Below, piece by piece: positions 56,103 through 64,000 of a stretch of 64,000 bases of DNA. The notes below the pieces were generated by a model. That model was given only the letters and a program-made list of their open reading frames with translations. It was not told the origin of the DNA and ran no database searches. How positions within the stretch are numbered: position 1 is the first letter of the stretch; every line of letters begins with the position of its first letter. Position numbers and translations under genes: made by a program. The stretch comes from Viola odorata (taxonomy: Eukaryota > Streptophyta > Magnoliopsida > Malpighiales > Violaceae): assembly GCA_963691705.1 (NCBI GenBank), contig OY829545.1, positions 44,689,475 to 44,753,474 on the forward strand. The letters are read 5' to 3'.

Positions 56103-58445
56103 ATGGATAATGGATGCGATTCTGGTTCTGCTTATGGTTATGGTTATGGATGGGCCACTTTCTTGGCACTCTTCCTTATTCTCATCGTTCACTGTGTTTA
56201 CACCTTCTTCTCTTCCGCTTCCGCTTCCTCTTCTTCTTCCTCCTCTTCTCCTTCTAGGCGTCCCGTTGGTCTTCCCGATGCCTCCTCCTCCGCCTCTCTC
56301 CAATCCAGGTATGCTTTACTTATTCATTTGTATGTTGTAAATTTCACGCTTGATGGGTCGCATTTATGCTTGTTGGGTCGCCTTCAATGATGTTAATAAC
56401 AAGTTTCTTTTGCTCTTCCTTGTTCATACTCACTCTCCAGAATAATCTCAGAAGCTGATTTGAAGTTTTTGATTGATAATTTGGACACAAACAACCAGAA
56501 ATGGGAAAGTGTCATTCACAAGACCACACCCCTCCTTTCCTATTCTGCTAAATGTTCACAACCTATCCCTAAGGTTGTCTCTCTTCTACTCCTACCTACC
56601 CATTACTTCAATTCTTTGTTTTCATCATACTATTTACAATTTTATGTTGAATTTTAATTGTTCTTGCTACTTTGCCGTTGCAGGATGGTCCCACTAAATA
56701 CTTGAGCATCAGTGTTTTTGAAAATTGCTCTCCAGAGCTGCTAAGGGACTTCTACATGGACAATGATTACCGTATGCTGTGGGACAAGACCATAGTACAG
56801 CATGAGCAGCTGCAAATCGATACAGCTAATGCCACTGAGATTGGTCGCACAATCAAAAAGTTTCCACTTCTGACACCAAGGGAATATGTTTTGGCATGGC
56901 GGTTGTGGGAAGGGAGAGATCAAACTTTCTACTGCTTTATTAAGGTAGCCTTCAATTCCTAAGTGTAATTCATTGTTCTACGGGCTGGCAACTCTGTTGG
57001 ACAGAAAGTATATTTGTTCTTTGGTTTTGCTAGCATAACTACTTCCTTATATCTGCTGCAATGTTTTCAGTGTGTTTGATGAGAATCACTGCTCTACTAG
57101 TAGTAGAAGCTTTCATTATCGTAAGTGTTTTTTTCATGTTCCGATGTGTTTTCCCTTAAAATGCTCCTCTTAACTTTGGCCATGTTTAGGAATGTGAGCA
57201 TGCTTTAGCCCCACGACAGAGAAAGTATGTACGGGTGGGCTTCTTTAGATGTGGTTGGAAAATTAGTAAAGGCAAGTGCCTTACCTGCTCGTTATCATAG
57301 TTTTTACCATTTTTCTCTCATTGAGCAGGAAAAGAAATACTTGTAATTTGGTTCACATTTTGGCTAGTTGATTGCTTAAGGTCTGTCTGCTTGATTTTAT
57401 AATTTTTGCCTTTTCAATGTTGCCATTTACAGTCCCTGGTAGAAATGCATGTGAGATCAAGATGGTCCACCAAGAGGATGCTGGTTTGAATGTGGAAATG
57501 GCAAAGCTGGCTTTCGCAAAGGGCATATGGAGTTATGTGCGCAAGATGGATGATGCACTACGTAAATACTCTGTGATGTCTCGTCCCCAGAGAAGTCCAC
57601 CTATTAATGCAGTCTCTCTGATCCACAAGGTATGGAGTATCATCTTGAAATGTCAGTTTCTCAGAAATACTATGGAGTTTATGCTTGTGGCCTGGTATAA
57701 CTTATCATTTGATGAGATGGTGCACCCAAGGTTTTTGGGGCCAAATCCAACTCTTTTTGTTGGTTGGTTGTTAGTATAGTTAGAGGGGTGGGGGAATTTC
57801 CTGACTTTTAATGCGCTACAGGGCATAGGAAATTACTGGACATTTAAGGTGCTAAAGTTACCATTATCAACTGCCTGGCATTTTGCATTGGCATGGAGGG
57901 AGTCAAATCCCCTAGGGAGATTTATACATTAGGTTTCTTAGTTTGCACATAATTGCAATCGAACCTCTAGCCTGCCTAGAAATCCCAACTGGTTAAACTA
58001 AAAGGTGTCGACCCATGTTTCTGGCATTGTTTTGCTGCAAAGTTGCGCAATTAATTTATTAAATGTCTTTTATATTAGAATGGATTGGTTGGTATCAAGT
58101 ACAGCTATACCTATTTTCAAGAGTGTAATTATGTGCACACTTTCAAGAACATGGTTGATATGTTCCTATCTTTAGGTTCCAACCCAGTTCGACACTATAA
58201 ATGCTGTTGTGGAAACTCCAGCAACTGCTACTGTTACATCCGTACATGGATCAGGTTCTGGTGGGAACAAAGAGGAGAGATTCCCAAGAAAGAAAGTCCT
58301 AACAAATGGTTTGATTCTACTTGGGGGTGTTATCTGCGTTTCTCGTGGTCACTCTAGTCTTGGTGCTAACCTTGCCATTGCATACATCTTGACGAAGTTG
58401 AGAAAACGTGATAATGCTCCTTCTCGCCAAAGGGGAGAAAGTTGA
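56103..58445 (+). CDS. START-domain membrane protein (382 aa, six exons)
   Basis: Exons at 56103-56308, 56441-56573, 56684-56944, 57190-57271, 57433-57629 and 58176-58445 join in phase to 382 codons. ATG 56103 (MDNGCDSGSAYG) is chosen; in-frame ATGs at 56085 and 56097 are possible. Residues about 17-35 form a membrane helix (TFLALFLILIVHCVY), then a serine-rich linker. Exons 2-5 give the START lipid-binding domain (FENCSPELLRDFYMDNDYR, KKFPLLTPREYVLAWRLWEG, VPGRNACEIKMVHQEDAGLN). A second hydrophobic stretch lies at about 337-366 (GLILLGGVICV) near the C-terminus. Family knowledge: plant START proteins of this type are thought to bind lipids at membranes; the ligand is unknown. Intron 4 starts with GC (AAAG/GCAAGT) rather than GT. 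It resembles Arabidopsis At3g13062/At1g55960-type proteins from memory of the family. Confidence 0.9.
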
Positions 58446-58792
58446 GGTGCAAGACTACATACATTGAGTCGCTGTATAGTAGTGGGCCTAATTTAACACA
58501 GGTTTTGAATTTGTCGCGAGCTATTTATCAGCATTGGTGTTGAATCTAACACTCTTTTGAAGGGTGTGGATGTAGTTATTTCTTTGTATAAAAAATGAAA
58601 CAGATGACACGAAATTGTTTATTTTTGTAAGCTCCTGTGTTTTCCAGTTAAGGTTATCAGTGTACAAATTACAAATGAATATCTTTGGCCTCTGTTTATT
58701 CCTTTGATAGCGAAGTTTGAGTGGATCAGATTTGTTGTTGTATCAAAACGATGTGGGGTTAATTATGCAAATACGACAAAATTGAACAGGTT

Positions 58793-58865
58793 GCCCATCT
58801 AGCTCAGTTGGTAGAGCGCAAGGCTCTTAACCTTGTGGTCGTGGGTTCGAGCCCCACGGTGGGCG
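58793..58865 (+). tRNA. tRNA-Lys (anticodon CTT)
   Basis: The 73-base gene begins GCCCATCTAGCTCAGTTGG and ends CCACGGTGGGCG. The acceptor arm pairs GCCCATC with GGTGGGC. The A box (TAGCTCAGTTGG) and B box (GGTTCGAGCCC) are canonical, and the anticodon loop CTCTTAA gives CTT, reading AAG. No intron is present. A T-run (TTTTTGTTTTTTTT) just downstream is a Pol III terminator, and CAA-containing sequence lies upstream as in plant tRNA genes. Confidence 0.97.
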
Positions 58866-58867
58866 TA

Positions 58868-58882
58868 GTTTTTGTTTTTTTT
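58868..58882 (+). terminator. Pol III terminator of tRNA-Lys
   Basis: T-runs of five and eight bases directly after the tRNA gene. Confidence 0.85.
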
Positions 58883-59422
58883 GTCCTTGTAGATGTTTTG
58901 TTCTAAGTGTATAAATAAATAAATAAAATTGTGAAACCCACTTATTTATTTTTGCGTTTTTCCTTCTCAATATCAAAAAATATTTTGGCATTCCTTGCAC
59001 TGCCATCAGCTGCTTGTGATGCACTTCATCAAGCAATGGCACTGAAGCAGAGAAGGATGAAGAGAGAAACTTGTCATTTCTCTGCAAAATGTAAGACAGC
59101 AGCTTTGACTATCTTCAATTCACAAAAAAGGTAACTGCTTTCACAGACAAATGGAGCCTCATGTTAAATGCACATATCAAAATGTGGATGATTATAAAAA
59201 ATAGCCATATCCAAAGTTACAAACTAGGAGTCATGGTCTCACAAAACAAAAGGACAACAGTGTCCAGGTTAGGATGGGATAGATGTTTTATTAAGAATGT
59301 AAATGCTGACCTGCATTGATCACTTCAGTGACAAGCACATTCCAAATCTCTTCAAGAAAACATTATTGCAACATGCCTGGCAGTTTCCAGACCAAGTTGA
59401 GTGCAAGAATAAATGGCTATCT

Positions 59423-60016
59423 TCACTTCACAAAAGGAACACCAGAAGGAACTCGCCGGGCATACTCTTCATACTGTGACCCAAAAAACTGCCTCAAGAA
59501 AAACTCTTCATATGGTATCCGGCCAGCAAAGAAACGCCAGACAACAATAGCAAATCCAACTGTTGATACAGGATTACACAACATTATCTGAGTTCCAACT
59601 GACCAGATGAAGAAACCACAGTATCCTGGATGCCGAACAAACCTATAGACACCATGAGTAACCAGTTTGTGATGCTCCTCATGTTGAACCTTGATGAGAT
59701 GAGTGAATGCGCGTCCAGCTATTATAATTGCCAATTTCCGAATAATTTCACCAATTACAACCAATGCAAGGCCAAAATTACTTATCCACCAATACTCCTT
59801 CAATCCAGGAAACGACAAAAGTTCAACCAAGTATTCAAGCAATGAAAAGGCCATTGCTAGAAGGTAAGATTTGCTAACAAGTAGCGAGTTAAGAGGAACA
59901 TTGGATTTCCCGTGAAAAGCAATAGCTAATAGGTACTCAGAACCATGAAAGAAGAAAGTTGATAAGAACATCTGAGATAACTGTCTGCAAGCTGAGTAAC
60001 CGAACATCTCTGTCAT
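59423..60016 (-). CDS. Protein-S-isoprenylcysteine O-methyltransferase (197 aa)
   Basis: This integral ER-membrane enzyme methylates the carboxyl group of the prenylated C-terminal cysteine of CaaX proteins, using S-adenosylmethionine. The start at 60016 (MTEMFGYSACRQLSQMF) gives 197 residues, the usual plant length; an ATG nine bases upstream is also in frame. Several hydrophobic helices are visible (about 15-33, 44-66, 81-101, 133-163). The methyltransferase motif RHPGY lies at residues 128-132, RIPYEE at 166-171 and the conserved end YARRVPSGVPFVK at 185-197. There is a single coding exon. It converges with the START gene, with the tRNA gene between them. Homologous to the Arabidopsis STE14A/STE14B products. 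Confidence 0.95.
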   Translation of the reverse strand: MTEMFGYSACRQLSQMFLSTFFFHGSEYLLAIAFHGKSNVPLNSLLVSKSYLLAMAFSLLEYLVELLSFPGLKEYWWISNFGLALVVIGEIIRKLAIIIAGRAFTHLIKVQHEEHHKLVTHGVYRFVRHPGYCGFFIWSVGTQIMLCNPVSTVGFAIVVWRFFAGRIPYEEFFLRQFFGSQYEEYARRVPSGVPFVK

Positions 60017-60107
60017 TTTATTCAATCAACAAAAGAAGAGTGAATTTTCTTCTTGCTATACTAACTTAAGTGGATTGAAAATAACTTGTGCAAGTGTAAC
60101 TTCAGAC

Positions 60108-60485
60108 CTGAAAAAGATGCAGAAGTAACGTATATCAACAATTCTGAAACATGGGTTTTGATCAAATCACTCAAAAGGTGCTTCGAATATTGCATCCTAT
60201 GAGAAATAAAGAATAAGAAGTTACTTCAATCCATGGCGGAGTTACTCTACAAACAGTAAACCGAAAACAAAATCCAGAAGAAACCCACCTCACCCAAATA
60301 TTACTTTAAACAGTATTCCTCTTTGATTACATTCTAATCGACCCTCTGAACCGCACTTTGAAGAATTCATCAAGATCTGAAAAAATAAAATAAAATAAAA
60401 TAAAAGATGGGTGCTAAAAGAGTAAACCACCGCCAAAGAAATACGTAGATTTGCACGCATATATCTAACTTTCAAAGAGGATTAC
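60108..60485 (-). other. Probable 5'UTR intron of ICMT gene
   Basis: On the minus strand GCAG/GTAATCC at 60489-60481 is a good donor, and TTTTTCAG/GTCTG at 60110-60106 is a good acceptor with a pyrimidine tract. The 378-base intron would lie entirely upstream of the start codon. No other coding sequence is present upstream. Confidence 0.6.
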
Positions 60486-60649
60486 CTGCGGCAGTGGCTG
60501 ACGGGGGCGGATTTGGAGTTGAGATGATAGGCGGCTTCACAATTCAAGCGAGAACCCAACAGCGAGAAGTTTTAAAATTGTAAGAGAAGGAGAAGGAGAA
60601 GGTGAAATGGTTTGTGATGCAAAAAGAAGAGAGAAATTTGAACTTTATA

Positions 60650-60670
60650 CTTCTCTTTAAATATATTCCT
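60650..60670 (-). promoter_or_regulatory. Probable TATA region of ICMT gene
   Basis: The minus strand reads AATATATTTAAAGAG about 160-170 bases upstream of the 5'UTR intron donor, a suitable position for a core promoter. No transcript data are available here. Confidence 0.4.
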
Positions 60671-60779
60671 CGCTATTGACCTAGAAAAAAAATGAACAAA
60701 TTACTTTGGATACTAAATTCTAAATTTAAAAATTCAAATTATTATTAAAATATCGAGTTAAGAATATAGTAAAATGATA

Positions 60780-60976
60780 CTCCCTATATTTTTTATTAAT
60801 GGACATTTTGACCCATTTTTTTATTCTTAACTAATTGACGTATTGTAATTTCCCGTGTAAAATATTATTTGTTGTGTGCTGATTTTGCTATCCTTACTGC
60901 TATTTTATTTATTTTTTATTATTTTTTAATAACTATGCATAATCCCAAAATGTCTATTAAAAATAGCTAGAGGGAG
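60780..60976. mobile_element. Stowaway-like MITE
   Basis: 197 bases begin CTCCCTATATTTTTTATTAA and end TAAAAATAGCTAGAGGGAG, with inverted arms extending through GGACATTTTG and CAAAATGTCTA. TA lies on both sides (60778-60779 and 60977-60978), the target duplication of Stowaway elements. There is no coding content, and the interior is very AT-rich. Confidence 0.88.
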
Positions 60977-61036
60977 TAGTATTATTCTTTTCATTTCATC
61001 CCTAGGTATAAGTACACAAACTTTTTCTAATTATAG

Positions 61037-61675
61037 TGTAGACATCAAAATTGCGGTCTGTTCTAAAATATTCAGCCCAGTCTATAAAGATCCAGAAGCC
61101 CATAAAGCCCAAAGGTCAAAGGAGTCAAAATCCATCTCATATGCATTTATTAATAATTTAATTAAATATTAAATTAATTAATATTAAGACCAATAAGATG
61201 AAGATCCAATTCCAAAATCATCCTTATGAGCCTATAAATAGAGGTATCCTTAGAAGGTGAAAGGACGAGATCTAAAAGAAAAAATTGTTACAAAGATCAA
61301 GAACTGAAGTGGATCGTCTTCAAGAAAGAATGAGAAAAACTATAAGCCAATTCAAGGCCAGTTTTCTCTCAAGCTTTAAGCAAATCAAAGAAAAGCCACA
61401 AGCTGATTTAAGGTTGGTTTCTTCTCAAATCAACCGCAGAATCCATAAGCTGATTCAAGACCGATTTCTTCTCAAATCAACCGCGGATTACAAGCTGATT
61501 CAAGGCCAATCCGTCATCCATCAAACTCAAATCCAAATCCAAATCCGAAGTGAAGACTGATTCATTAATTAGAGGAATCAAGAGAAGAACAACCACTTTT
61601 ACTCTACATTCAACATTTATAATTTGACACGTGTAATTTTCTCCTGTTACGAAAGAATTTTGTGTGTATAAATTT
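61037..61675 (+). repeat. 5' LTR of right-edge element
   Basis: It starts with TGTAGACATC; the right end is not clear but must precede the primer-binding site. CTATAAATAGAGG at 61231-61243 is a TATA box. Three imperfect copies of about 40-45 bases with AAGCTGATTCAAG and TTTCTTCTCAAATCAACCGC lie at 61390-61515. Confidence 0.65.
61390..61520 (+). repeat. Short tandem repeats inside LTR
   Basis: AAGCTGATTYAAG followed by GTTTCTTCTCAAATCAACCGC recurs, with a third truncated unit, each about 40-45 bases, downstream of the TATA box. Confidence 0.6.
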
Positions 61676-61676
61676 T

Positions 61677-61694
61677 TGGCACGCCCAGTGGGAC
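61677..61694 (+). other. Primer-binding site of right-edge element
   Basis: TGGCACGCCCAGTGGGAC follows the LTR end; it has the TGG start and location of a primer-binding site. Confidence 0.75.
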
Positions 61695-61740
61695 ACTACT
61701 CTCCTCTCATCTCTTGAATCACACTTCTTAAATCAAGATC

Positions 61741-63565
61741 CAATGATGAATCGCCTGATTAGAAGTCAGACCAGCGACTCCTTTTCTGAAGCACTTCAAG
61801 ATCTTTAAGAAGGTCTTCCAGCAACAGGTGCTCGCACTATAGCTGAAAGGGCCCAGTTGGTGTCACCATTGAAGCAATTTTCCAGAAAAAACCAAGAAGA
61901 AAGGTCGCCAAAGAGGTCCAGACAAGATCTGAGGGTTCCTACTATGACTATCACCCGAGTGGAGAATCTGATACTGGAATTGCTTCTAAAAATACTCCAA
62001 CTAGGAGATGAGCAGACAATAACTCTGAGTCATCTGAATCCTTTGCTGCGGTGATGGCCATCGACGCTACCCAAGATGCCGAGACTCATTTTCAAGAGAT
62101 GTCCACAGCAATTGAAAATTTGACAAAGGCTATGGCAGAGAAAGATGCCCAAATAACTTTCTTGACAGCTAAATTGGCAAGTCACCCAAGCTCATCAAAT
62201 AATCCAAACTCTAGCGGAGTCTCTTTTGATGATGAGAATGCTAAGCAAGAACGACAGAGAAAATACCATGAAGACTTCATCCGGGTGAATAATCTGAATA
62301 ACAATAACAGTAACACCACAACACCCGTTGCAAATCTGACAGTTCAACAACTGCAGATGATGATTGCTGACACTATCCGTGCTCAGTATGGAGGAACTTT
62401 GCAATCCTCTCTTAGTTACGCGAAGCCGTACTCAAGGCACATAGAAGAACTACTATTGCCTGTGAGGTATCAACCTCCAAAATTCCAACAATTCAAGGGG
62501 AAAGGGAACCCGAAGCAACACATTGCTCACTTCATAGAGACTTGCAACAATGCAGGAACTTATGGAGATATGATAGTGAAGCAATTTATCCGGTCACTGA
62601 AAGGCGTGGCCTTTGAATGGTACACTGATATCAGGCCTGGGTCTATTGATAGTTGGGACCAACAACAAAGAGACTTCCTAACCCGCTTTTACAGCACTCG
62701 ACGGATTGTCGGCCTACCTGAATTGGCTGGAACGAAACAAAGGAAAGATGAACCTGTCACTGAATTCATTGAAATATGGAGGAACTTGGTCCTTAATTGC
62801 AAAGAAAGGATCAATGAGTCATCTTCAATTGACATGTGCATCCAAGGGATGCAGTAGGGACTGTTCTATAATTTGCAGGCGAACATGCCACGCACATTCG
62901 AAGAGCTCACAACTAGAGCTCATGATCTGAAAATTCAGATCTAAAGGCACGAGAGTTACTTGCCAAATGACTCTCGTGAAAAGAAAGAAGTAAGGAAAGA
63001 CCCGAAGACTAGCAAAGGGAAGGAAAGCATGGTAGTTACTACGACACCTGTGAAGATATCCTTCAAGGAGACCCAAAGAAAAGAAGAGGTGAAATAGGTC
63101 AAGACCGAGTACAAGCCTTTTAAAGCCCAAAGAAGGACCATGAAGGAACGTGAAGAAATGGGATATCCCTTCTTAGACTCAGAAATCTTTGACATTCTGG
63201 ACCAAGTTCTTGAACAAAAATTTATCCAGCTTCCGCCATCAAAGCGCCCAGGAGAAGCGAACCAGATTGACAACCCCAGGTATTACAAATATCACCGGAT
63301 CATCAATCATTCGGTAGATAAATGCTTTATCCTCAAAGACCTCATTGTTCGTTTGGACAAAGTGGGCAAGATAAAACTCGATAATGGAGATGTGGTAGAT
63401 GCCAATTACATCACAACCACCATACAGAATAATTCTATGGTTGCATTCGGGTCATTAGATCCTATTCCATTATCACAAGCCACGAGACAGCGGCCAGCTA
63501 CCTCTCCACAGATGGTACTAACAGCTGAATTACCGCAGGGGGGAGTCCTTGTAGAATTCCGATAG
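61741..63565 (+). pseudogene. Gag of right-edge element, broken
   Basis: The ATG at 61741 soon meets a stop. The best frame is 62051-62857, with LPVRYQPPKFQQFKGKGNPK, FIRSLKGVAFEWYTDIRPGS and TEFIEIWRNLVLNCKERI, a retrotransposon gag domain. A stop follows in IQGMQ at 62857. Gag continues through more stops to the frame at 63140-63565 (YPFLDSEIFDILDQVLEQK, KYHRIINHSVDKCFILKDL). The first cysteine of the zinc-like motif is changed to tyrosine (YYKYH). Confidence 0.75.
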
Positions 63566-64000
63566 TATATATCTTGAGCATATTTCCCCCCTTAGTTTTG
63601 GCCTTTTCCTAGGCATGATACTGCTAAATTGCTTCTATTTCCATCTTTATTGCAGATCTGTGCCAAAAGGATGAAATGAACGGGAACATGCGGTTTTAAT
63701 GAATTTCTCGGAGCTCTAAGGATCAAGGCCTAGAAGATCGATGTGTCGTCATGCCCTTGACGCTAACCAGATCAGTGAGCAGTCTAGTGCCCATGATGCG
63801 TCCGCATCAACTCTTAATCGAAAGCCAAAGAGGAGAATCCCCAAAGATTCGCACGAGATTCCTTGCGTTTCTAGAAGGAATCAGGTGCTTCCAGGAGGTC
63901 CCAGAATATTCCTCCTTAAGGAGCACGCTCTGCCATGTGCTGTCACTCTCTCCCCTTAGCTGTTTTTGTACCCTAGCGGGTTGTTAGGATATTTAAGCTT
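63566..64000 (+). other. Post-gag non-coding region to window edge
   Basis: TTTTATTGCAGATCTG near 63650 resembles a 3' splice site, and TACCCTAGCGGGTTG lies near 63971. No gene is supported. Confidence 0.4.

Larger units (their letters stand above)
61037..64000 (+). mobile_element. Degenerate Tat-like Ty3/gypsy element, 5' part
   Basis: A 5' LTR begins TGTAGACATCAAAATTGCGG at 61037 and a primer-binding site follows at 61677. A broken gag occupies 61741-63565 on the plus strand. The element runs off the right edge of the window. After gag, only non-coding sequence with no protease or RT is seen to position 64000. Confidence 0.75.

Noticed and set aside
55989..56303. 104-codon minus-strand frame over START exon 1
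   Set aside because: It mirrors the serine-rich plus-strand exon, whose splice sites and conserved protein are well supported.

Overview
This window is nuclear DNA of a flowering plant, probably a eudicot. The evidence is spliced genes with short introns, a nuclear-type tRNA-Lys, a Stowaway-like MITE and a dense nest of Ty3/gypsy LTR retrotransposons (ATHILA, chromovirus and Tat/Ogre-like lineages). About 50 kb at the left is retroelement on retroelement. A small gene island lies at about 56-60.7 kb, and another retroelement starts at 61 kb and runs off the right edge.

Layout of the nest. Host level 1 (H) is a decayed ATHILA-type gag-pol on the minus strand (1-6971). It contains a 1.9 kb tandem duplication of its RT/RNase H region, a solo LTR with a perfect AATAA duplication (4027-4315) and a solo ATHILA-like LTR (5557-6890). 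Level 2 (B) is a chromovirus-type element on the minus strand: its 3' LTR, integrase and RNase H lie at 6972-9853, and the N-terminal half of its reverse transcriptase lies 43 kb away at 52972-53770. Between the two halves sits level 3 (A), a related chromovirus with a 955-bp LTR at 52017-52971 and a second full LTR copy at 9854-11562, flanked by CGCAC/CGTAC. A's 3' LTR carries level 4 (H2), an ATHILA-like element (21977-46194) with gag, protease, RT, RNase H, integrase and an ATHILA ORF-1-like gene. That last gene is split by level 5, a 13.5-kb non-autonomous Tat/Ogre-like element (29952-43430) with 2.39-kb LTRs, CCGGC target duplications and several tandem-repeat arrays.

The left flank of H2 (11.7-21.97 kb) is a mosaic. 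It holds an inverted copy of A's LTR with the same inserted LTR, an ATHILA LTR, a Tat-like fragment carrying two open frames antisense to the element, and a chromovirus gag/leader. Into that leader a young, structurally complete gag-only element has jumped (17119-21551; two 928-bp LTRs, perfect GATGC duplication). Its gag is fused to a short pol tail, and the frame ends inside a palindrome array of its own LTR.

The gene island contains a six-exon START-domain membrane protein gene (plus strand, one GC-AG intron), a tRNA-Lys(CTT) gene (plus) and a single-coding-exon isoprenylcysteine carboxyl methyltransferase gene (minus, probable 5'UTR intron). A possible Pack-MULE lies upstream and a MITE downstream. 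These genes are intact, whereas almost every retroelement frame outside the gag-only element is broken by stops, frameshifts or insertions.
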